A DNA stretch of 7,079 bases from Deltaproteobacteria bacterium RIFCSPLOWO2_02_FULL_57_26 (lineage in GTDB: Bacteria > Desulfobacterota > Binatia > UBA9968): positions 1-7,079 of the forward strand of contig MGSI01000075.1 of assembly GCA_001798455.1 (NCBI GenBank), in the 5' to 3' direction. Position 1 is the stretch's first letter, and the number at the start of each line of letters is the position of its first letter. Position numbers and translations under genes: made by a program. Below the pieces are notes generated by a model, which had not been told where the DNA came from, ran no database searches, and saw only the letters and a program-made list of their open reading frames with translations. Positions 1 to 6,357 of the stretch are shown one piece after another.

Positions 1-279
1 TCCGGGATAGCCGGCCCGGTGAAGGAGACGCCTAACTGCCGTATAGGTTCCCGGCAACTGCCTCTCGCCCAAAAAAAACGTTGTAATACTCTCCCAGAGG
101 GTTTCCCGGTCCGTGCTAAGCAGTCGTACCGGCGAACGCGCCCGTACGGGTTTGGAGCTGATGCTTTCAAGCCGTCTCAGAATGGCTTCCTCCTGGATGC
201 CGGACTTAGAAGCCAGGACATAGAAAGCCGAACCTGCAACCACCCCAAAAACCCCAACGGCTATGAGAATAAGTTCCAT
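1..279 (-). CDS. tadC: TadC-like inner-membrane platform protein, N-terminal fragment cut by the window edge
   Basis: The frame opens at an ATG at 279 and stays open to base 1, giving the first 93 residues; the rest lies outside the window. Residues 2-22 form a hydrophobic membrane segment, followed by a charged cytoplasmic stretch with a helix like EEAILRRLESI (30-40). Near the right end VRRLLHRAG (82-90) matches the L-x-x-A-G style segment that precedes the T2SSF domain in TadB/TadC proteins. The T2SSF domain itself is not visible, so the identification rests on this N-terminal pattern and on the position directly after tadB, which is where tadC normally sits. TadB and TadC together form the inner-membrane platform on which the TadA ATPase acts. 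The start lies six bases after the tadB stop and has no clear Shine-Dalgarno sequence (upstream reads CTGAAAAAAT), so translation probably depends on coupling to tadB. A run of eight T on the coding strand falls at 71-78. Confidence 0.85.
   Translation of the reverse strand, partial: MELILIAVGVFGVVAGSAFYVLASKSGIQEEAILRRLESISSKPVRARSPVRLLSTDRETLWESITTFFLGERQLPGTYTAVRRLLHRAGYPG
71..78 (-). repeat. T8 homopolymer tract inside tadC
   Basis: There are eight consecutive T on the coding strand (A on the plus strand), covering codons TTT TTT TT of the Phe-Phe-Leu segment near residue 69. Gain of one base leads to a TAG about 14 codons later; loss of one base leaves the frame open to the window edge. 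This is a possible site of polymerase slippage, but a run of this length is also common by chance. Confidence 0.4.
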
Positions 280-285
280 ATTTTT

Positions 286-1263
286 TCAGATATAAATACG
301 AATCAGCCTGCGAAAAGCCAGGATGCCGACTATCTCCAGGATTAAAGCCGCAGTGAGCATCGTCCGCCCAGTGGGTTCGGCCAACATTTCATTCATCATG
401 ACCGGGGCTGTCACAAACATGAAGGCGGCTAGCAACGGGGGGATCAAACAAACGACCCAGGCAGTCATGCGATTCTGAGCAGTGAGGCTTTTAATCTGTC
501 GCTCAATCTTAAAACGATCGCGGATCACGTCTGCTAGCTTGGTCAGCAATTCTGCCAGGCTCCCTCCAATTTCTCGTTGTACCAGCATCGCCGTACCAAA
601 AAGCCGCATCTCCTGGAGGGAGACGCGCTCCTGAAGATTCTTGAGGGCATCCGTCAAAGGAAGTCCGAGATTCAGCTCCTCCATAAAAACAGAAAACTCG
701 GTCCCCATGGGATCGGGCATTTCTTTGGCGGTGAACACGAGCGCCTGGGTAAGACCCAACCCTGCCTGCAACCCCTGGGTGACCATATCCAAACCATCCG
801 GCATCTGCTCTAAGAACCTTCTCAGCCTGCGCCAGCCCAGGTACTTGACATACGAGTAAGGGCCAAAGGACCCGATCAGCCCGGCAAGGAGGGCTAGAGA
901 AAAATGTTGTTTAAAAAAAACTGATACGAGGAGGAGAGTGATTCCTCCCGAAAACAAGGAGAAGAGAAGCAGAAGGCTTACGCTAATATCGAGATTGGCC
1001 CTTTCCAAGAGAATGCCGATCCTACGAACAAAGTTCAACTGAGCAAGAAAAGCATTTAACCACGGTATGTCGCTGTACGTCTGGCCCTTGAGAAGGCCCT
1101 GGATTTCGGCTTTTGAGGCATAAGGATGACGCCCTATGGCGATAAGCCTCTTGCGAATACGGCTCTGAGGGGATGTCTCGACAGCCGTAATCAATATGGC
1201 AATCATGATGCCAAAGCTGGTAACCGCCAAGAAAGCAAAAAGACCGATAAGGAATAAAGTCAT
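286..1263 (-). CDS. tadB: TadB-like inner-membrane platform protein (T2SSF family)
   Basis: This is a 325-residue polytopic membrane protein, close to the usual 300-330 residues for TadB. Hydrophobic segments lie at about 2-27, 95-116, 120-138, 267-288 and 301-318. The T2SSF (GspF-like) domain spans about 150-285 and contains the typical motifs LEQMPDGLDMVTQGLQAGLG (151-170, the conserved P-D-x-L-D and L-x-x-G-x pattern) and REIGGSLAELL (230-240, the conserved G-G-x-L-x-x-x-L). In Tad systems TadB pairs with TadC in the inner membrane and passes motion from the TadA ATPase to the growing pilus. The ATG overlaps the tadA stop in an ATGA (1263-1260), a classic coupling arrangement. A partial ribosome site (AAAAAGG) lies about four bases upstream. 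The gene is intact. A T8 run lies at 913-920. The choice between TadB and TadC is based on length, the N-terminal layout and the order after tadA. Confidence 0.95.
   Translation of the reverse strand: MTLFLIGLFAFLAVTSFGIMIAILITAVETSPQSRIRKRLIAIGRHPYASKAEIQGLLKGQTYSDIPWLNAFLAQLNFVRRIGILLERANLDISVSLLLLFSLFSGGITLLLVSVFFKQHFSLALLAGLIGSFGPYSYVKYLGWRRLRRFLEQMPDGLDMVTQGLQAGLGLTQALVFTAKEMPDPMGTEFSVFMEELNLGLPLTDALKNLQERVSLQEMRLFGTAMLVQREIGGSLAELLTKLADVIRDRFKIERQIKSLTAQNRMTAWVVCLIPPLLAAFMFVTAPVMMNEMLAEPTGRTMLTAALILEIVGILAFRRLIRIYI
913..920 (-). repeat. T8 homopolymer tract inside tadB
   Basis: Eight T on the coding strand encode the Val-Phe-Phe around residue 116, between two membrane segments. By reading the shifted frames, gain of one T gives TAA at once, and loss of one T gives TAG about six codons later. 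Any slip would therefore end the protein before the T2SSF domain. There is no evidence of actual variation. Confidence 0.4.
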
Positions 1264-2648
1264 AGCGCCTTTTTCCTGGTCATAAGAGCAAGGGGCATGA
1301 AATGGGTATTGGGCATCTTAAATCCATACCGCTCAAGACGATCAAGAAAATGAGGTCTCACGCCGGTCGCGACAAATTCCCCGCTCACCTTCCCATCTTC
1401 AACTCCTTTCTGGTCAAACTCAAAAATCAACTGCGTGGTGACAACATTTCCCTCCATTCCCGTGACCTCCGAGAACTCAATAAGTTTGCGATTGCCATCG
1501 GTCAGACGCGACAAATGAACAATGATATCCAGCGCCGAGGCAATCTGTTCCCTAAGGGCTCTCTCGGGCAGGTTAATCCCGGCCATCAGCATCATAGTTT
1601 CTAACCGTGCAATCGCATCCCGGCAGCTATTCGCATGGATGGTGCTGATGGAACCATCATGACCGGTATTCATGGCCTGCATCATATCCAGGGCTTCACC
1701 ACCTCTCACCTCGCCCACGACGATACGTTCCGGCCTCATTCTCAAGGCGTTGCGAACCAAATCTCTCTGGGTTACCTCACCCCTCCCCTCAATGTTCGCA
1801 GGACGTGTCTCCAGACGAACCACATGCGGCTGCTGAAGCTTTAACTCCGCAGAATCTTCGATTGTTACAATACGCTCATCCTCCGGAATGAAATTAGAAA
1901 GACAGTTAAGTAGAGTTGTCTTCCCAGCTCCGGTACCCCCGGATATCAAAATGTTCAATTTGGATTTCACGCAGGCCGCCACCACCTCCGCGATCTGCTC
2001 CGGTATCGAATTAAACCGGATAAGATCCTTCATGGTTAATGGCTCGGCGCCAAAACGTCGAACAGACAAAATAGGACCATCCAAGGCGAGAGGAGGAATA
2101 ATCGCATTGACACGCGACCCGTCCGGAAGACGGGCATCAACCATAGGAGATGCCTCGTCTATCCTGCGACCTACACGGGCTACAATCCGCTCAATAATCT
2201 GCATGAGATGGGCATCATCGCGGAAACGAACCTCAGTAAGCTGAAGCTTACCGTGCCGCTCCACATAAACCTTCTCATACGTGTTGACCAAAATGTCCGT
2301 GATTTCGGAATCCTTCATTAGCGACTCCAGAGGGCCTAAACCAAAGACCTCGTTTAGGACCTCTATCACAAGCCTCTCCCGATCAGGTCGACTAAGAGGA
2401 AGCGATTCCGCCATCACCATCTCTTCCAGAATACGGCGAATCTCCACCTGGACCATCCCCATCTCAAGGCTGGAAAGCTTGGTGAGATCAATAGTGTCAA
2501 TCAGATTCCGGTGAATCCTGATCTTAAGATCCTGAAAATACAGCTCGGGATTTGGGATCTGACCCACACGACCCTGACGCCTCCATTCTTCTTCGGCCCC
2601 GGCTTTTACAAATTGTGGTACGTCACGCTCGGAAGATTTGTTTTCCAT
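1260..2648 (-). CDS. cpaF: Tad pilus assembly ATPase TadA/CpaF (type II/IV secretion ATPase family)
   Basis: This 462-residue cytoplasmic hexameric motor ATPase powers Flp pilus assembly. All family motifs are intact. The N-terminal linker is followed by the N-domain ending in VDARLPDGSRVNAIIPP (170-186). The Walker A GGTGAGKT is at 237-244 (Lys243, Thr244). The Asp box IEDSAEL is at 263-269. The Walker B region RIVVGEVRGGEA is at 308-319 with Glu313. The His box GHDGSISTIHANS is at 329-341. The RGEVRGGEA-like block and the overall length fit the CpaF/TadA branch rather than GspE or PilB, which are longer and carry a zinc-binding Cys motif that is absent here. AGGAG (2658-2654) stands five bases before the ATG and overlaps the cpaE TAG stop. 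The gene overlaps tadB by four bases. TadA is expected to act on the TadB/TadC platform encoded directly downstream. No key residue is missing. Confidence 0.98.
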   Translation of the reverse strand: MENKSSERDVPQFVKAGAEEEWRRQGRVGQIPNPELYFQDLKIRIHRNLIDTIDLTKLSSLEMGMVQVEIRRILEEMVMAESLPLSRPDRERLVIEVLNEVFGLGPLESLMKDSEITDILVNTYEKVYVERHGKLQLTEVRFRDDAHLMQIIERIVARVGRRIDEASPMVDARLPDGSRVNAIIPPLALDGPILSVRRFGAEPLTMKDLIRFNSIPEQIAEVVAACVKSKLNILISGGTGAGKTTLLNCLSNFIPEDERIVTIEDSAELKLQQPHVVRLETRPANIEGRGEVTQRDLVRNALRMRPERIVVGEVRGGEALDMMQAMNTGHDGSISTIHANSCRDAIARLETMMLMAGINLPERALREQIASALDIIVHLSRLTDGNRKLIEFSEVTGMEGNVVTTQLIFEFDQKGVEDGKVSGEFVATGVRPHFLDRLERYGFKMPNTHFMPLALMTRKKAL

Positions 2649-2653
2649 TTAGT

Positions 2654-2659
2654 CTCCTA
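2654..2659 (-). promoter_or_regulatory. Ribosome binding site of tadA/cpaF overlapping the cpaE stop codon
   Basis: TAGGAG on the minus strand carries the cpaE stop TAG (2659-2657) inside the Shine-Dalgarno AGGAG (2658-2654). There are five bases to the tadA ATG at 2648. The arrangement favours coupled re-initiation by ribosomes finishing cpaE. Confidence 0.75.
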
Positions 2660-3868
2660 CTTCGTTTTAAGCATTGGAATCCACCGACTGAGGATGCCGG
2701 ATTTCTTCCTTCCTCCGTCTAGCCTTCGGTCAGAGGAAACCGTAATGGTCTCCAACACCGCGGTAGCCATCCCACGATAACTCTTTGCAAGCTCCGATTT
2801 CGGATCGGTCTCGTGAATCGTCAACCCCTGATTTAAGGCGGCAATAGCCGTAGGGTAATCGTTAGGTAACGCCCAGAATACTTTGACTCCCAGGGTTTTC
2901 TCCACGGACTCCAGGTTAATCAGTTTGCTCTTGATGTGACGATTTAAAACCAGCCGAATCTTTTTCTGCTGCACACCCATCCTCTCAAACAACTCTAGCG
3001 CCTTGGTAGCGCTCCGTAGAGAAGGGACGTCCATTTCCGTGACGAAAAGAATAAGGTCCGCGCTGTCCAAAGCAATGGAAACAATCCTGTCAACTTCTTT
3101 GCGAGTATCCACAACCACAAAGTCAAAAGACTGACGAAGAGTAATAAGAATCTGGTCAATGTCCTTGGGCTCGATCGTCCGAGCGTCCTCCGCGTAGAAT
3201 GGCTCTGCAAGGACCCTCAACCCCGAAGCATGTTTGACCAGGGACCCGTCCAGCAGAAGAGGGTCTATCCTTTTTAGATTTTGGATGAGGTCCAGGATAG
3301 TATAATAAGGCTCCAGGTTTAAAAAAGTAGTCACAGACCCGAATTGCAGCACAAGGTCCATCATGCAGACGGACTTCTTCGTGGTCGCGAGGGCCACCGC
3401 AAGATTGGTGGCAACTGTGGTCACTCCTACTCCGCCCTTGTTGGAAAAAACTGTAATGATCCGGCCCAGCTCTAACGTCCTTGCAGATTGAAGGGAGATT
3501 TTGGTCCGGATCCTCTCCAGGGCTGGCACTACCTCCGGCCAGTTAAAAGGCTGCGTCAGAAACTCTTCGGCTCCCGCCCGCATGGCCCTCAATATAGTTC
3601 CGGGTTCGTTATTGGGGGAACTCATTACCAGATGCACGCCGGAAAGCTTAAGCTTTATCTCCTGCGCTACGCGGAAAGCTTTCTCCGAGTCTCGGCTCAA
3701 ATCCACGACGACAAGGGTAGGACCTGTTTTTAACCGGAGAAACTCAAAGGCCTCTTCAAAGCTCCTGACCTTGCTTTCCACGGCGAAACTGTTTTCCTTT
3801 TCTAGCTGTTGCCGCAAGGAGAGCAGGGCAAGGTTATCCTGACTGACGAGGACAATAGGCAGCTTCAT
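2657..3868 (-). CDS. cpaE: CpaE/TadZ-like pilus localisation protein: degenerate receiver domain plus MinD/ParA-type ATPase
   Basis: The protein has 403 residues from the preferred start. Residues 1-120 fold like a response-regulator receiver: an acidic Asp11, Asp56 after the beta strand LVVVDL, Ser83/Ser84 at the Thr/Ser position, and Gln106-Pro107 where Lys-Pro is normal, so the conserved lysine is lost. Residues 136-370 form a MinD/ParA-type P-loop ATPase. The deviant Walker A reads KGGVGVTT (144-151), keeping the signature Lys144 but with Val in place of the second lysine. MMDLVLQFGSV (169-179) matches the family block usually written D-x-D-L-Q-F-G, and VVVDTR (251-256) is the Walker B strand. 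LDLIQNLKRID and SGLRVLAEP are also typical CpaE blocks. The family places the Tad machine at a cell pole or other site. The basic tail (about 380-403) could bind membrane. Of two tandem ATGs, the one at 3868 is preferred, as GAGGAG is five bases away rather than two. It lies between the secretin and ATPase genes, the usual position for cpaE. Confidence 0.95.
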   Translation of the reverse strand: MKLPIVLVSQDNLALLSLRQQLEKENSFAVESKVRSFEEAFEFLRLKTGPTLVVVDLSRDSEKAFRVAQEIKLKLSGVHLVMSSPNNEPGTILRAMRAGAEEFLTQPFNWPEVVPALERIRTKISLQSARTLELGRIITVFSNKGGVGVTTVATNLAVALATTKKSVCMMDLVLQFGSVTTFLNLEPYYTILDLIQNLKRIDPLLLDGSLVKHASGLRVLAEPFYAEDARTIEPKDIDQILITLRQSFDFVVVDTRKEVDRIVSIALDSADLILFVTEMDVPSLRSATKALELFERMGVQQKKIRLVLNRHIKSKLINLESVEKTLGVKVFWALPNDYPTAIAALNQGLTIHETDPKSELAKSYRGMATAVLETITVSSDRRLDGGRKKSGILSRWIPMLKTK

Positions 3869-3873
3869 CATCT

Positions 3874-3880
3874 CTCCTCA
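3874..3880 (-). promoter_or_regulatory. Ribosome binding site of cpaE overlapping the cpaC stop codon
   Basis: TGAGGAG on the minus strand contains the cpaC stop TGA (3880-3878) and the Shine-Dalgarno GAGGAG (3879-3874). It is followed by AG and a tandem ATGATG at 3871 and 3868. The spacing is two bases to the first ATG and five to the second, so the second is the more plausible start. Confidence 0.75.
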
Positions 3881-5488
3881 AGGAATCGTGGGGCCCTGCG
3901 GCGCTGGCCCACGCGGAGGCCCACCTGGAGCTGCTTCAGTGGGAGGATAACTTGGGAGAGGTATCTGGCGCATATCTGGGTCGTCATACCTTTCAAGTGA
4001 CGGTAACGGCGGCTTTTCTCCGGGCTTCAATGCCCTTACAATTGTCGGGGTGACAACTATGACCAGTTCTGACTCTTGATTTCTGAAACGGGTGCCGCGA
4101 AATAATGCTCCAAGGATCGGGATATCTCCTAATATCGGGAATTTGGTAAGGTCTTTAATGATCCGCCGATCCACCAAGCCACTCATGACCAGAGACTCTC
4201 CTTCCTTCATCTCCAAGCGGCTCACGCTTCTGCGCACCCGAAGACCCGGAACCTGGATACCGGAGGTCAAGATCTGTACAGAGGTATCGATCTCGCTCAC
4301 CTCAGGAAAAACCCTGAGGTCAATGCTTCCGGACCACGTGATCGTTGGAACGAAGTCGAGTCGCACACCAAAGGGTTTAAATTCGATAGTAATGGTTGCC
4401 GCGCCTCCCGCGCCGGCACTCTGGGGGACAGGAAACGGGAACTCGCCGCCGGCAAGGAACCCGCCAGAGCGGCCATTTTTGATCACCAGGTTAGGCTGGG
4501 CAAGGATCTCGGTTATGTCCCTATTTTGGAACAACCGGTAGATCGTTGAAATTTGAACGTTATTGGATACGTGGGTTAAGATCGCAGAAGTTGCCCCGCC
4601 AAAAGTCAATGTCGGGATGTCAACACCACCGCCTGGGGTGGCCGGTGAAATATTATTTAAAAGCGTCCCGCTTTGAAACCCGGATTGAGACCCCGCATTA
4701 CTTCGAAAAGAGGTTGTTCTGCCAAAGACCGTAAAATCCAAACCGAGCTCCCGAAGTTTGGTCAGCGAGACTTCTGCTACAATCACATTTAGCTGAATCT
4801 GGCGTACCTCTTTAATGACGAGGAGATCGATGATTCCAGGCATGGATCGTCTGATCCCCCACCGTTCCGGATCGGTCAGGGACCCTTCCTCGACAAAGGC
4901 TAGCTGCCCCCCCCCGGCAAACGCAGTGCCGGTAGTGGGAAGGCGCGGTTCAGGCGCCCTGACCGTTACCGTCTGCGTCGCAGCCGGAGGTGCCACTTCC
5001 TCCTTCGGCCTTGGCGGGAGATAGGTTTGGGCGATTTCTAACACCTTGTCATAGACCACTTCGTTGGAAACCTCCCCCCTGAGCACTATTGCGGACCCGG
5101 AGGCGGAAACTTCGACTTTCTCCTCAGGAAAAAGGGACCTGAGTTGCGAGCGCAACGAAGCAAGATCCGGAGTGACAATGAGGTCGTAATTCGTCGCAAC
5201 CTGTTTCTCGTCAAAGATTACAAGCGAGGTTGAGCCGACGGATTTACCGTGAATCAGGACCTGTTGAGGCGTGAGAACCACGACCTCAGCAATCTCCGGC
5301 TGAGTTACAGATATGCTCTTTACCCTCTGGCCTAAACGGTAGATAATAGACTTGTTAACCGTGACGGTCACAGAGGGCGGAACAATATCCTGAGCAATCA
5401 GGGTTGCCCGATCAACATGAAAAAGAATCATCACAGCTACCGTTAAAATTAGCTTCCTGCTCAACTGATTTAAATGACCCCAATCCAT
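3878..5488 (-). CDS. cpaC: Outer-membrane secretin CpaC/RcpA of the Tad pilus, with BON domain
   Basis: The protein has 536 residues from the preferred start and forms the outer-membrane pore for the Flp pilus. An N-terminal signal peptide is visible: Arg-Lys, then the hydrophobic LILTVAVMILF (13-23), with cleavage probably near residue 33. The pilus-secretin N-terminal domain spans about 37-108 (SIIYRLGQRVKSISVTQPEI, then VLIHGKSVGSTSLVIFD). A BON domain spans about 108-158, with VEVSASGSAIVLRGEVSNEV. A Pro/Ala/Gly-rich linker (159-200) carries three glycines encoded by a G9 tract. The secretin domain lies at about 228-485, with RQIQLNVIVAEVSLTKLRELG (229-249), LAQPNLVIKNGRSGGFLAGG (329-348), EGESLVMSGLVDRR and FPILGDIPILGALFR (450-464). 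The C-terminal tail (about 485-536) is rich in Pro and Gly. The tandem start ATGATG has AAGGAG three and six bases away, so the second ATG (5488) is preferred. The gene follows cpaB and precedes cpaE. No CpaD-like gene stands between them. Confidence 0.97.
   Translation of the reverse strand: MDWGHLNQLSRKLILTVAVMILFHVDRATLIAQDIVPPSVTVTVNKSIIYRLGQRVKSISVTQPEIAEVVVLTPQQVLIHGKSVGSTSLVIFDEKQVATNYDLIVTPDLASLRSQLRSLFPEEKVEVSASGSAIVLRGEVSNEVVYDKVLEIAQTYLPPRPKEEVAPPAATQTVTVRAPEPRLPTTGTAFAGGGQLAFVEEGSLTDPERWGIRRSMPGIIDLLVIKEVRQIQLNVIVAEVSLTKLRELGLDFTVFGRTTSFRSNAGSQSGFQSGTLLNNISPATPGGGVDIPTLTFGGATSAILTHVSNNVQISTIYRLFQNRDITEILAQPNLVIKNGRSGGFLAGGEFPFPVPQSAGAGGAATITIEFKPFGVRLDFVPTITWSGSIDLRVFPEVSEIDTSVQILTSGIQVPGLRVRRSVSRLEMKEGESLVMSGLVDRRIIKDLTKFPILGDIPILGALFRGTRFRNQESELVIVVTPTIVRALKPGEKPPLPSLERYDDPDMRQIPLPSYPPTEAAPGGPPRGPAPQGPTIP
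4907..4915 (-). repeat. G9 homopolymer tract inside cpaC
   Basis: Nine consecutive G on the coding strand form exactly the three glycine codons at residues 192-194 of the secretin, in the linker between the BON and secretin domains. Loss of one G places TAG (4902-4900) in frame two codons after the tract. Gain of one G leads to TAA (4814-4812) about 31 codons later. Both outcomes remove the whole pore domain. Tracts of G or C of this length are known contingency loci in other bacteria; here this is a candidate only. Confidence 0.6.
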
Positions 5489-5494
5489 CATCCA

Positions 5495-5505
5495 CTCCTT
5501 CCTTA
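5495..5505 (-). promoter_or_regulatory. Ribosome binding site of cpaC overlapping the cpaB stop codon
   Basis: TAAGGAAGGAG on the minus strand holds the cpaB stop TAA (5505-5503) and a strong Shine-Dalgarno AAGGAG (5500-5495). There are three bases to the first ATG (5491) and six to the second (5488). The spacing favours the second of the tandem start codons. Confidence 0.75.
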
Positions 5506-6357
5506 GAATTCCACGACAGATTTCTGGCTGCCTCGGTATACTTCAACCCGATACTTCTGCGGAGGAGCCTCAGTAGAAACCGGAGGCGCAGCCGGAGGGC
5601 GTTCCGCTTTTCTTCGCGGGACCGAGGGCGCAGCCAGGGCTAAAAGATCGCGCTTTGTGCTGCCTCGAGTTACCTTTGCAGCCTCATCCCCGATCGCCCG
5701 AAGCGCTAAAATAACATGCCCTTCAAAAACAGCGAGAGAAAGTTTTTCTGCCTCTTCGGGCGTCACTTCCAAAGTAATCGACCGGACCACCTGAGGCTTC
5801 CCTTCTTTCTGCTCTACAGATTGCGCTACTGAGAGAACTCGCCTGTTTTGAAGTACGATTTTGGACAGTTTCTCATCCTGGGAACCTCTTCCAGGAGGGG
5901 TGAGTGTTGCAATCACATCCACGCGGTCATCCGGGGCAATAAAACCGCTCACCCCGATGACCTCATCTACTTTAACCGCTACCGCCCGATAACCCGCAGC
6001 TAGACGACTCGCAAGGCCCACTCCTTCCCCCACCAGCTTCGATTCCAGAATCGGCTCGCCAGCAACTACCTTGGTCTTGACAGTTTTGCCTACCACCTGG
6101 TTTGTTGAATAAAAAGAGCCGGGAGGAACTGATGCTTTAGGCCAGGAAGTTTCCTTGACCAACCCTTCCTTGATTATTTTTTCCGTAACATTGGTCCCCG
6201 CTGGAATCTCCTTAGCGGCTACAACCACATTTTGGGTGGCGCTCTTCAGCGCCTCGGTGGCTTCCCTCTGCTGGCGCAAGAAACTATAAACGCCGTAGGC
6301 TGCTATCAATCCGAAAAAGATAGCCGCTATGATTGCAATCCTTAGCCGGTTAACCAT
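5503..6357 (-). CDS. cpaB: Flp pilus assembly protein CpaB/RcpC
   Basis: The protein has 284 residues, typical for CpaB. Residues 5-27 form a single membrane helix (RIAIIAAIFFGLIAAYGVYSF region) that anchors the protein with its bulk in the periplasm. An SAF domain covers about 43-108: NVVVAAKEIPAGTNVTEKII (43-62) is the usual opening, and GKTVKTKVVAGEPILESKLV the second half. The RcpC/CpaB core follows at about 117-235, with GYRAVAVKVDEVIGVSGFIA (122-141), then PDDRVDVIATL, the block NRRVLSVAQSVEQ and EVTPEEAEKLSLAVFEG (197-213), all standard for the family. A Pro/Ala-rich spacer (about 244-266) leads to a short C-terminal strand pair, KYRVEVYRGSQKSVVEF. In Tad systems this protein works with the secretin in the periplasm and outer membrane. 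AGGAG (6371-6367) lies nine bases before the ATG. The stop is fused to the ribosome site of cpaC. I see no defect. Confidence 0.96.
   Translation of the reverse strand: MVNRLRIAIIAAIFFGLIAAYGVYSFLRQQREATEALKSATQNVVVAAKEIPAGTNVTEKIIKEGLVKETSWPKASVPPGSFYSTNQVVGKTVKTKVVAGEPILESKLVGEGVGLASRLAAGYRAVAVKVDEVIGVSGFIAPDDRVDVIATLTPPGRGSQDEKLSKIVLQNRRVLSVAQSVEQKEGKPQVVRSITLEVTPEEAEKLSLAVFEGHVILALRAIGDEAAKVTRGSTKRDLLALAAPSVPRRKAERPPAAPPVSTEAPPQKYRVEVYRGSQKSVVEF

Noticed and set aside
19..345. A 108-codon plus-strand open frame across the tadC-tadB junction
   Set aside because: It is antisense to the tadC N-terminus and the tadB C-terminus, both of which match known families. Its translation shows no membrane segment or motif.
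1888..2244. A 118-codon plus-strand open frame antisense to the tadA N-domain and Walker A
   Set aside because: The opposite strand encodes intact ATPase motifs over this exact stretch. The plus-strand product is low in recognisable structure.
4092..4541. A 149-codon plus-strand open frame antisense to cpaC
   Set aside because: It lies wholly within the clearly coding secretin domain, its product is Arg/Pro/Ser-rich without any recognisable motif, and no ribosome site is evident. It is explained by the codon composition of cpaC.
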